8,613 nucleotides of DNA, from NCBI GenBank assembly GCA_003663355.1, contig QMZV01000030.1, positions 1 to 8,613 on the forward strand. The letters are read 5' to 3'. The notes beneath the pieces were generated by a model, which was not told where the DNA came from, ran no database searches, and worked only from the letters and a program-made list of their open reading frames with translations. This stretch comes from Candidatus Aenigmatarchaeota archaeon. GTDB taxonomy: Archaea > Aenigmatarchaeota > Aenigmatarchaeia > QMZS01. The stretch's first letter is position 1. Each line of letters opens with the position of its first letter. A program made the position numbers and the translations under genes. This document shows positions 1 to 6,089 of this stretch, in pieces.

Positions 1-42
1 CGAAAAGGAAGCAGCAGAGGAACATATTATATTATTAAAGAG

Positions 43-64
43 TGCGACGCAAATGCGACGAAAA
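43..64 (+). repeat. 11-bp tandem repeat, two copies
   Basis: TGCGACGCAAA (43-53) is followed directly by TGCGACGAAAA (54-64), with one mismatch in 11. The tract lies in the tail of the first regulator gene, just after the winged-helix-like motif. Eleven is not a multiple of three, so a change in copy number would shift the reading frame of the tail. Eleven bp is also close to one turn of B-DNA. Confidence 0.7.
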
Positions 65-80
65 ACATGTACTTTATTTG

Positions 81-113
81 AAAGGGCTCATAAAGGGCTA
101 ACAAAGGGCTCAC
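81..113 (+). repeat. 11-bp tandem repeat, three copies
   Basis: Three adjacent units AAAGGGCTCAT, AAAGGGCTAAC and AAAGGGCTCAC share the eight-base core AAAGGGCT. The period equals that of the 43-64 tract, but the sequence is unrelated and the two tracts are out of phase (16 bp separate them). In frame 2 the tract encodes a Lys/Gly-rich stretch of the regulator tail. Confidence 0.75.
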
Positions 114-147
114 AGGAATCTATTTTAATAAATGAAAAAGATGAAAA

Positions 148-210
148 ATGAAAGAAAATAAGATTATAATTACCGGGGGGTTTGTTTTTCATGGAAGTAA
201 GGATGCATGA
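148..210 (+). pseudogene. truncated start of a second NAD-dependent epimerase gene
   Basis: The ATG at 148 opens MKENKIIITGG and the frame closes at TGA 208-210. The intact epimerase at 1685 begins MKENKILITGG: 10 of 11 residues and 28 of 33 bases are identical. MKENK-x-x-ITGG is the first strand plus the beginning of the Rossmann dinucleotide loop, and similarity disappears right after it, near position 180. The fragment is therefore a broken copy of an epimerase 5' end, not a small gene. Its ATG overlaps the stop of the preceding regulator tail (ATGA). The stretch 181-249 shows no further coding similarity and leads into the next regulator gene. Confidence 0.75.
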
Positions 211-249
211 TAATTAGAAAAGTAATTCCTTTAGATTAATTAGTAGATT

Positions 250-1698
250 ATGGAAAAGCAAAATATTATAGATTTAATTAAAAAAGGAGAATCTGAAACT
301 CTTGAGTTTAAAGAAACACTAAAATTAGATAATGAAATTGGGAAAACAATTTCGGCCTTTTCAAACACAAGAGGCGGAATAATTTTAATCGGTGTTTCTG
401 ATTCTGGAGAAATAATCGGAGTTTCTATTGGAAAAAATACAATAGAAGAACTTGCGAATTATATAAAAAGAAATACAGACCCAAAAGTTTATCCTTCAAT
501 CAAAGTTAAGGAAGCGGAGAATAAAAAGATAATTTTTATAGAAATTCAAGAAAACAAGGAAAAACCTGTTTTCTTTAAAAATCATGCTTATAAAAGAGTT
601 GGGAAAACAAGTCCGGAGATAAGTTCCAGTGAGATTAGAAAATTGGCAAAGGAAAGCGGAGAGAAAGTTTGTTGGGATTCTAAAATTTGTGAGGAAGCAA
701 GTTTAGAGGATATTGATGAAGAAAAAGTCCGTTGGTTTTTGAGAAAGGCAAAATATGAAAGAAATTTTGATGTTGGGTTAGAAACACCGGTTAAAGAAGC
801 CTTAGAAAGATTAGAATTGATAAAAAATGGAAAATTAACAAATGCCGCAATTTTGTTATTTGGAAAAAATCCGCAGAAATTCTTTTTACAGGCAGAAACA
901 AGATGTGCGAGGTTTAAAGGAACAGAACCTGTTAAACCATTTATAGACATGAAAGTTTTTTCCGGGAATATTATTGAGCAGGTTGAGAAATCTCTGGGTT
1001 TTGTGTTGGAACATATATCTATGAAAGTTTATCTTGCAGGAAAACCTGCCAGAGAGGAAAAATATGAATACCCTGTTGATGCAATAAGGGAAGCAATAAT
1101 AAATGCGGTTTGTCATAGAGATTATGAAATCTCAACAAATATTCAGATTAGAATTTTTGATGACAGAATTGAGGTCTGGGGTTGCGGACCATTACCAGAA
1201 CCTTTAACTTTAGAAGATTTAAGGAAAAAACATAAATCCATCTTGAGGAATCCTTTAATTGCCAAATGCTTCTTTTTGATTAAATTTATTGAGCAGTGGG
1301 GAACAGGAACAAATGATATGATTAATATGTGTCTGGATTGGGAACTTCCTGAACCTTTATTTGAATATGTTACAGGCGACTTTGTTGTTACATTTAGAAA
1401 ATCCAGATTCACAGAAGAATTTTTAGAAAAATTAGGGTTAAATAAAAGACAAATTAAAGCAGTGAAATATGTGGAAAAAAATAAACAGATAGACAGAAGA
1501 ACATACTGTAACATCAACAATGTTAAACAAACACTTGCCTATAAAGAATTAGTTGATATTGTAAAAAAAGGTGTGTTTGAGATAAGAGGCAAAGGAAGAA
1601 GTACATATTATGTTAAACGAACAATAAGAACGATTAGTGAACGATTAGTGAACGATTCTCAAGTTACGCAAAAAGGTGATGAAAATGAAAGAAAATAA
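250..1698 (+). CDS. AlbA_2 (Schlafen AAA_4) / HATPase_c_4 / winged-helix regulator-like protein (COG2865 type)
   Basis: This 482-residue protein resembles COG2865 predicted transcriptional regulators. Residues ~8-125 form an AlbA_2 domain (GESETLEFKET, SAFSNTRGGIILIGV, YKRVG). Residues ~275-385 form a GHKL-like ATPase domain, with the N-box EAIINAVCHRDY at 281-292 (Asn285, His289), a loop IEVWGCGPLPEPLT from 307, and WGTG at 350-353. Residues ~395-455 look like a winged helix ending GKGRSTYYV. Two in-frame TAG codons lie just upstream of ATG 250, which fixes the start; there is no clear Shine-Dalgarno, so the mRNA may be leaderless. The extreme C-terminus contains an 11-bp tandem repeat and overlaps the epimerase start by 14 nt. 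DNA binding and ATP use are inferred from the family. The partners and target are unknown; a role in controlling the adjacent glycan genes or in mobile-element or defence biology is possible but not shown. Confidence 0.9.
   Translation: MEKQNIIDLIKKGESETLEFKETLKLDNEIGKTISAFSNTRGGIILIGVSDSGEIIGVSIGKNTIEELANYIKRNTDPKVYPSIKVKEAENKKIIFIEIQENKEKPVFFKNHAYKRVGKTSPEISSSEIRKLAKESGEKVCWDSKICEEASLEDIDEEKVRWFLRKAKYERNFDVGLETPVKEALERLELIKNGKLTNAAILLFGKNPQKFFLQAETRCARFKGTEPVKPFIDMKVFSGNIIEQVEKSLGFVLEHISMKVYLAGKPAREEKYEYPVDAIREAIINAVCHRDYEISTNIQIRIFDDRIEVWGCGPLPEPLTLEDLRKKHKSILRNPLIAKCFFLIKFIEQWGTGTNDMINMCLDWELPEPLFEYVTGDFVVTFRKSRFTEEFLEKLGLNKRQIKAVKYVEKNKQIDRRTYCNINNVKQTLAYKELVDIVKKGVFEIRGKGRSTYYVKRTIRTISERLVNDSQVTQKGDENERK
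1630..1657 (+). repeat. 11-bp tandem repeat, two and a half copies
   Basis: ACGATTAGTGA occurs at 1630-1640 and identically at 1641-1651, followed by a half unit ACGATT to 1657. The tract codes for the TISERLVNDS part of the regulator tail, 28 bp before the epimerase ATG. It sits where the upstream tail has its own 11-bp tracts, but with an unrelated unit sequence. Confidence 0.8.
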
Positions 1699-2581
1699 AA
1701 TTTTAATTACTGGAGGAGGGGGTTTTGTGGGGAGAAACCTGATCAGAGTAATGATTAAAGAGGGTTTTAAGCCGGAAAATATTGTTGTTATTGACAAAGA
1801 TAATTTAAATTTTATTAAAAAATACAAAGTTAAAATTATTTTTGCGGATTTGTCAGAAAAGGGGAAGTGGATGAATGAATTTAAAAACACAGATGTTGTT
1901 ATAAATCTGGCGGCGCAAATTTCCTCTCCAGACTATGGACCCTTTAAAAAAAATAATATTGAATCCACAAAGAACATTATTGAAGCTATGAAAAAATTTA
2001 AAGTGAAGAAGATTCTGCATTTCAGTTCAGCGGCTGTTTTATCTGTGAGAAAAGATTTTTATGCAGAGACGAAAAAAGAAGGAGAAAAACTTGTGATTAA
2101 TTCAAGACTGAATTATTGCATTTTAAGACCTTCCTTAATGTACGGCCCTACGGATGATAAAAATGTTGGTTATTTAATAAATTTTGCAAGAAAATTTCAT
2201 TTTTTGCCAATTCCGGGAAATGGAAAATCCCCAAGGCAACCAATTTATATTGACGATGTCTGCAGATTAGTTATAAAGATTTTGAATAATTTTCCAAAAA
2301 ATAAAATAATAAATGTGAACGGAAAAGAAATCATCTATTTCAGAGATATGGTTAAAATTATTCTGAAAGAAGTAGGTGGTTTTAAATTCAGATTGTTTTT
2401 GCCTGTCAAACTTTTCAAAATTGCCATGATTCTTTATCAAAAAATAATCGGAGAGAACAAATTCACCACAGATCAGGTTGATTCTCTTACAAGCGGGGAT
2501 GTCTTTGAGATTTATCCCTGGTGGGAGGAATATCATATAAAAACAACTTCTTTTGAAGAAGGTGTTATGAAAATGATTTAA
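1685..2581 (+). CDS. NAD-dependent epimerase/dehydratase (extended SDR)
   Basis: A 298-residue extended short-chain dehydrogenase/reductase of the nucleotide-sugar epimerase/dehydratase type. The Rossmann loop TGGGGFVG is at 9-16, Asp37 closes the second strand (VVIDKDN, favouring NAD over NADP), NLAAQ follows the fourth strand, a Ser pair is at 114-115, and the catalytic YxxxK is Tyr126/Lys130 (YAETK). LRPSLMYGP and QPIYIDDV are typical later motifs. The Ser-to-Tyr spacing is short and the exact substrate cannot be read from sequence. I prefer ATG 1685 because AAGGTGAT at 1673-1680 is a good Shine-Dalgarno four bases ahead and the remnant at 148 aligns with the same Met; GTG 1676 and ATG 1679 are alternatives. 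It overlaps the regulator tail by 14 nt, implying co-transcription and probably translational coupling. Likely role: supplying a modified nucleotide sugar to the glycosyltransferases downstream. Confidence 0.9.
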   Translation: MKENKILITGGGGFVGRNLIRVMIKEGFKPENIVVIDKDNLNFIKKYKVKIIFADLSEKGKWMNEFKNTDVVINLAAQISSPDYGPFKKNNIESTKNIIEAMKKFKVKKILHFSSAAVLSVRKDFYAETKKEGEKLVINSRLNYCILRPSLMYGPTDDKNVGYLINFARKFHFLPIPGNGKSPRQPIYIDDVCRLVIKILNNFPKNKIINVNGKEIIYFRDMVKIILKEVGGFKFRLFLPVKLFKIAMILYQKIIGENKFTTDQVDSLTSGDVFEIYPWWEEYHIKTTSFEEGVMKMI

Positions 2582-2610
2582 AAAAATTCAAATATCTATT
2601 TGCTATTTTT
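2581..2610. terminator. candidate bidirectional terminator between convergent genes
   Basis: CAAATA (2589-2594) and TATTTG (2597-2602) are perfect inverted repeats, giving about five pairs around a small loop. A T-run follows on the plus strand (2606-2610), and an A-run at 2581-2586 serves as a T-run for the minus strand. The epimerase and the nucleotidyltransferase end here, only 14 bp apart. The stem is short and AT-only apart from one pair, so the T-runs alone may be the signal, as in archaeal termination. Confidence 0.35.
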
Positions 2611-3009
2611 AACATTAGCTATAAGCCAGGAACTTGATTGCACTTTTTCTCCCCCAACACCAAAAACCATCTTTATTCCCAATTTTTCACAAATTTCTTT
2701 TTCAGGAATATTGTCTATAGTTCTATCCCCTCCTTTTGCAAATATATCTGGTTTCAACATTTCTAATGTCTTGCACACAGACAAATCCTCATCCTTAGAT
2801 ATTACAACCTCATCAACAAACTCCAAAGATTTCAATATCTCTTCTCTTTCATTCACAGGCATAAAAGACCTTCCTTTTTTCAATTTCGCTTGCTTGTCAT
2901 TATTTAGAATTACAATCAATTTATCCCCAAGTTTTTTCGCCTCTCTCAAATATCTTATATGTCCAATATGCAAAGGATCAAAATATCCGCTTGCTACAAC
3001 AGTTTTCAT
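2596..3009 (-). CDS. cytidylyltransferase/adenylyltransferase-family protein (HldE C-domain/RibL-like)
   Basis: A 137-residue single-domain nucleotidyltransferase of the HIGH superfamily. The N-terminus carries GYFDPLHIGH (residues 8-17) with the His14/His17 pair that binds the nucleotide phosphates, followed by LGDKLIVILNND, NEREEILKSLEFVDEVV, and KPDIFAKGGDR (86-96), whose GGD is typical of the HldE ADP-transferase subgroup. It ends with GGEKVQSSSWLI. Family members attach a CMP or AMP group to a small phosphate (sugar-1-phosphate, glycerol-phosphate or FMN). The KGGD and QSSS motifs favour an HldE-like sugar-phosphate substrate, but this cannot be settled by eye. It is the only minus-strand gene, convergent with the epimerase and divergent from the GT4 gene. 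No Shine-Dalgarno precedes ATG 3009; a TTTAAAAA box lies about 17-24 nt upstream, compatible with a leaderless archaeal transcript. Position among sugar genes suggests it activates a glycan precursor. Confidence 0.9.
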   Translation of the reverse strand: MKTVVASGYFDPLHIGHIRYLREAKKLGDKLIVILNNDKQAKLKKGRSFMPVNEREEILKSLEFVDEVVISKDEDLSVCKTLEMLKPDIFAKGGDRTIDNIPEKEICEKLGIKMVFGVGGEKVQSSSWLIANVKNSK

Positions 3010-3073
3010 AATCTTTATAAATTAATTTTTAAATTCTAATTCTATCAGAATAAAGAAAGTGGTGTTTTTATTT
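3010..3073. promoter_or_regulatory. divergent promoter region of the nucleotidyltransferase and the GT4 operon
   Basis: This 64-bp spacer separates two divergent genes, so both promoters must lie in it or in the gene starts. Its left half is almost pure A/T; TTTTTAAA near 3026-3033 reads as a TATA-like box on either strand. It lies about 20 nt from the minus-strand ATG and about 40-48 nt from the plus-strand ATG at 3074. On the plus side GTGGTG (3059-3064) is a possible ribosome site nine bases ahead of ATG 3074. The assignment rests on position and base composition only. Confidence 0.35.
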
Positions 3074-3874
3074 ATGAAGAAAACCTTATTAATTTTCGCA
3101 TATTTTTTTCCTCCTCATGTTGGAGGTGGTGAAACTCATGTTTACGAATTTGCAAGACATTTGAGCGAGAAGGAGTATAACATTGTAATATTTACACCAA
3201 ATATTCCGAAAACCAAAGAAATAGAAAAAATAAAAAATAATTTAAAAGTTATAAGATATCCAGCTATAGAATTGATGGGAAATCCTGTTCCGAAATTTTG
3301 GAAATTGAAATTCTGGAAGTTATTTAAAATTGCCATTAAAGAAAAACCTGATTTTGTAATGTCAAGAACAAGATTTTTCTTTCCAAGTTTTTTCTGTTTT
3401 CTGTTTGCAAAGCTAACCAAAACAAAACATATTCATGTCGAGCAGGGAAGTGATTTTTTAAAAACCGGAAACTGGTTTAAAGATGGAATAACGAAGATTT
3501 ACGATTTAACTATTGGCAAGCTAATTTTAAGTAAAGCCGATTGCTGCGTTGCAATTTCTAATGCAGTATATAAGTTTGTAAAAAAATTTAGAAGCAGGAA
3601 AATATTTGTTATCAGGAGGGGTTTAGAAATGGAAGAAATGGAAAAAATAAATCCAGATAAGTTTATTTTAGAAAATTACAGAAACAAAATAAAAATCTGT
3701 TTTGTTGGAAGATTAATCTACTGGAAAGGTTTGCACAACGCCTTAAATGGTTTTATGCAATTACCGGAAAAGTTAAAAAGTGAATGTATTTTTTTTATTG
3801 TAGGTTCTGGCCCTGAAAAAAAGATTATGAATCCAGATACAAAAATCAGAATATCAAATTTTTTGGAGAAGTGA
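3074..3874 (+). CDS. GT4-family glycosyltransferase, N-terminal part (frameshifted gene)
   Basis: First part of a GT-B fold glycosyltransferase of family GT4. The acceptor-side domain opens MKKTLLIFAYFFPPHVGGGE, with the glycine loop at 17-19 that marks the family. The linker to the donor domain is followed by CFVGRLIYWKGL (FVGRL from residue 210) and IVGSGPE (to residue 248). After that the frame loses all family similarity and ends in NFLEK at TGA 3872-3874. The rest of the donor-binding domain continues in the -1 frame, giving a combined 381-residue protein, a normal GT4 length. Start: ATG 3074 with GTGGTG upstream, in preference to GTG 3059 or 3062. It begins the plus-strand run of glycan genes. 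Substrate sugars are unknown; it probably adds a hexose to a lipid-linked glycan in the cytoplasm. Confidence 0.85.
   Translation: MKKTLLIFAYFFPPHVGGGETHVYEFARHLSEKEYNIVIFTPNIPKTKEIEKIKNNLKVIRYPAIELMGNPVPKFWKLKFWKLFKIAIKEKPDFVMSRTRFFFPSFFCFLFAKLTKTKHIHVEQGSDFLKTGNWFKDGITKIYDLTIGKLILSKADCCVAISNAVYKFVKKFRSRKIFVIRRGLEMEEMEKINPDKFILENYRNKIKICFVGRLIYWKGLHNALNGFMQLPEKLKSECIFFIVGSGPEKKIMNPDTKIRISNFLEK
3817..3823 (+). other. A-AAA-AAG slippery heptamer at the GT4 frame break
   Basis: The upstream frame reads GAA AAA AAG here, so positions 3817-3823 form A AAA AAG in the register used for -1 frameshifting in bacterial dnaX and many insertion sequences. A one-base backward slip gives GPEKKDYESRYKNQNIKFF, which restores GT4 similarity. 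The -1 frame is closed by TGA at 3814-3816 and the zero frame by TGA at 3872-3874, so the shift must occur between them. I see no strong hairpin downstream. AGGT at 3802-3805 is only a weak Shine-Dalgarno-like word and belongs to the conserved VGSG codons. A lost A in a run of eight (mutation or assembly error) explains it equally well. Confidence 0.6.
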
Positions 3875-4218
3875 GCAGAAAGAAGGCTTTATCTATAATA
3901 AAATCATGCAATATTTTCGTCCATTCAACGATTTCTGGAGGCGGCTTGTCTTGTTCTCTTTTAGAAGCAATGTATTTAGGAAAAGCAATTGTTGCAGCTC
4001 CTGCCGAGGGAGCTAACGAAGTAATTTTTAATAACAAGACAGGGATTTTATTGAAAGAATCTTCACCAAAAGAATTTAGAAAAGGATTTGAAATTTTATT
4101 AAAAGATGAAAAATTACGGAAAAAATTGGAAGAAAATGCAAAAAAATATGTTAAAGAAAATTTTTCTTGGGATAAAAAGATTGAGCAATATGTAAAACTA
4201 TTTAACAAAATGAAATAA
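3817..4218 (+). CDS. GT4-family glycosyltransferase, C-terminal part (-1 frame)
   Basis: Second part of the GT4 enzyme, open in the -1 frame from 3817; a stand-alone start would have to be GTG 3871, inside the domain. It reads KNQNIKFFGEVSRKKALSIIKSC, then IFVHSTISGGGLSCSLLEAM, KAIVAAPAEGANEVI and a C-terminal FSWDKKIEQYVKLF helix, the usual order of the GT4 nucleotide-sugar-binding half. The second Glu of the EX7E donor motif is present (Glu298 in the joined numbering, codon 3964), but the first position (290) is Gly, in a GGG stretch. As an isolated 115-residue peptide it would lack most of the fold, so activity needs the frame to be rejoined. Its stop TAA overlaps the AsnB start by one base (TAATG), pointing to translational coupling. 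Confidence 0.85.
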   Translation, partial: KKDYESRYKNQNIKFFGEVSRKKALSIIKSCNIFVHSTISGGGLSCSLLEAMYLGKAIVAAPAEGANEVIFNNKTGILLKESSPKEFRKGFEILLKDEKLRKKLEENAKKYVKENFSWDKKIEQYVKLFNKMK

Positions 4219-6089
4219 TGTGCGGAATCTCAGGCTTCAACTGGAATGATTCAAATTTAATCAAAAAAATGAATAACTCTTTGAAACATAGAGGTCCAGA
4301 TGGATCTGGGACCTACACAGATAATTTAGTTTCCTTAGGACACAGAAGATTGGCAATAATAGATTTGACAGAAAGAGGAAAGCAACCGATGGAGTATGAG
4401 CATAAAGGGAGGAAAGCAGTAATAACTTACAACGGAGAAGTGTATAACTTTTTAGAATTGAGAGAAAAATTGGAGGAGAGGGGTTACAAATTCAAATCAA
4501 ACACGGATACAGAAGTCATTTTGGCTTCCTATTTGGAATGGGGTTTTGATTGTGTAAAAAAATTTAATGGAATGTGGGCTTTTTGCATTTATGATCCTCA
4601 AAAGAAAATTTTATTCTGCTCGAGAGATAGAATGGGACAGAAGCCATTCTATTATTACTATGATGGAGAGAGATTTATCTTTGCTTCGGAGATAAAGGCA
4701 ATATTAAATCATGAGGTTGAAAAAAAGATAAATTGGCAAGTATTTAATAAATTCATCTCACTGAGATATTGTTTCGGAAGAGAAACGATTTTTAGAAATA
4801 TAAACAGATTGCTAAAGGCCGAAAATTTAATTTTTGACTTAAAAACAAAAAAATTATTTATAAAAAAATATTGGTATATTTCTTTACCAATCTATTACAT
4901 AACTTCAGAAAAACTGGCTTCAGAACAATTAATAAAATTATTTAAAGATTCCGTTGAAAAAAGATTGATAGCAGATGTCCCATTAGGTGTTTTTCTTTCC
5001 GGCGGATTGGATTCAAGCACAATAGTTGCTGTAATGCGAACTTTAGATAAAAACAAAGAAATCAAAACCTATTCTGTAGATTTTAAAGAGGGTGTTTACA
5101 ATGAATCAAAATGGGCAAAAATAGTTTCGGATAAATTTAACACAACTCACACCTCATTTACAATTACCTCAAATTCTTACAAAATCTTGGATAAAATTTT
5201 ATGGTATTTAGATGAACCAATGGCAGACCCAGCTTTAATACCTCTATATTATCTTTCAAAAAATGCAAGAAGGCATGTCACAGTTGTTTTAACTGGTGAT
5301 GGAGGGGATGAGATTTTTGCAGGTTATGATCAATACAGAATCTTCCTGCTAACAGAGAAATTATCAAAAACAAAAATTCCTATTCCAGTAATTAAAAAAA
5401 TTATCTCTCTAACTCCAGTGAAAATTCTAAATAAAATACAGAAACATGCTGAAATAATTGGGAAAAAAGCGATCTCGGAAAGAATATGCGAAACTATAAA
5501 TTTTTTCAGAAAAAAAGATTATTTTTCAGCTTATCTGAATTTAGTATCAATTTTTGACAATAAAGAAAGAAAAAAACTTCTAAAGAAAAAATATCTGCCT
5601 ATACAAAACTACAATTACTTATTTAAAAAACCGAAAAATATATTAGATAAATTCCTATATTTTGATCAAAATGTTTTACTTCCGGAGTCATTTTTAATGA
5701 AAACCGATAAAATGACGATGGAAAATAGTTTGGAAGCCAGAGCACCTTTGCTAGACCACAATATTGTTAAATTTTCATTTTTTATATCACCAAACTTAAA
5801 ATTACATTCAGGAATAACAAAATATATTCTAAGGAAGAGCATGAAGTTTTACTTACCAAAAGAAATCTTAGAAAGAAAAAAACAAACTTTCCATGTGCCT
5901 ATAGAAGAATGGATAGATAAAGATTTAGGAAAGAAATTTTTAAAAACAATAAAAAATTCCGGCAGCTATTTTAATAACTACTATATTGAGAAATTGTTCA
6001 AAAACTATAAAAAAGGAAAACTTTATTATGCGAGACAAATTTGGAACATTATTTGCTGGATTAAATGGGAAGAAATTTATTTTGAGTAA
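4218..6089 (+). CDS. asnB: asparagine synthase (glutamine-hydrolysing), AsnB-type amidotransferase
   Basis: A full-length 623-residue class II glutamine amidotransferase. Cys2 (MCGISGF) is the nucleophile exposed after Met removal. HRGPDGSG, GHRRLAIIDL and TYNGEVYNF form the N-terminal glutaminase. The synthetase half has the ATP-pyrophosphatase P-loop SGGLDS at 261-266, TGDGGDE at 359-365, and the later KTDKMTM and EARAPLLD motifs. All visible catalytic elements are intact. The family uses glutamine-derived ammonia and ATP to form an amide through an adenylated carboxylate, classically Asp to Asn. Sandwiched between glycosyltransferases, it may instead amidate a carboxylated sugar or peptide part of the glycan; that is inference, as AsnB-like genes are common in surface-polysaccharide loci. 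The start is fixed by the Cys2 rule and the one-base TAATG overlap with the GT4 gene. Confidence 0.95.
   Translation: MCGISGFNWNDSNLIKKMNNSLKHRGPDGSGTYTDNLVSLGHRRLAIIDLTERGKQPMEYEHKGRKAVITYNGEVYNFLELREKLEERGYKFKSNTDTEVILASYLEWGFDCVKKFNGMWAFCIYDPQKKILFCSRDRMGQKPFYYYYDGERFIFASEIKAILNHEVEKKINWQVFNKFISLRYCFGRETIFRNINRLLKAENLIFDLKTKKLFIKKYWYISLPIYYITSEKLASEQLIKLFKDSVEKRLIADVPLGVFLSGGLDSSTIVAVMRTLDKNKEIKTYSVDFKEGVYNESKWAKIVSDKFNTTHTSFTITSNSYKILDKILWYLDEPMADPALIPLYYLSKNARRHVTVVLTGDGGDEIFAGYDQYRIFLLTEKLSKTKIPIPVIKKIISLTPVKILNKIQKHAEIIGKKAISERICETINFFRKKDYFSAYLNLVSIFDNKERKKLLKKKYLPIQNYNYLFKKPKNILDKFLYFDQNVLLPESFLMKTDKMTMENSLEARAPLLDHNIVKFSFFISPNLKLHSGITKYILRKSMKFYLPKEILERKKQTFHVPIEEWIDKDLGKKFLKTIKNSGSYFNNYYIEKLFKNYKKGKLYYARQIWNIICWIKWEEIYFE

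Larger units (their letters stand above)
1..151 (+). pseudogene. 3' tail of a first AlbA_2/COG2865-type regulator (partial, frame disturbed)
   Basis: The window opens inside a gene. Frame 1 reads RKGSSRGTYYIIK, which matches the end of the winged-helix domain of the intact regulator at 250-1698 (GKGRSTYYVK, codons from about 1588). The DNA around the shared AAAGGAAG and ACATATTAT words is also similar. Frame 1 then stops at 79-81. Frame 2 stays open from the window edge, reads SATQMRRKTCTLFERAHKGL from position 41, and stops at 149-151, where it overlaps the next start as ATGA. The motif and the long tail therefore lie in different frames. Either the real protein ends at 81 or a one-base indel has shifted it. 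The body of the gene lies left of the window, so whether it is functional cannot be judged. Two 11-bp tandem repeat tracts lie within this tail. Confidence 0.55.

Noticed and set aside
43..113. CRISPR array or integron-like site suggested by the short repeats.
   Set aside because: The units are 11 bp and directly adjacent without spacers, and they lie inside a coding tail. No repeat of 23-40 bp with unique spacers is present.
2600..3025. Plus-strand open frame of 141 codons opposite the nucleotidyltransferase.
   Set aside because: It is antisense to a gene with clear HIGH, KGGD and QSSS motifs and has no recognisable domain of its own.
3839..3865. Hairpin CAAAAA...TTTTTG downstream of the slippery heptamer as a frameshift stimulator.
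   Set aside because: The stem has one G-C pair and a large loop, too weak to support a claim.
3871..4218. An independent 115-residue gene starting at GTG 3871.
   Set aside because: The GT4-like reading extends upstream of GTG 3871 to the A-run and joins the preceding open frame, so it is the second half of one gene.
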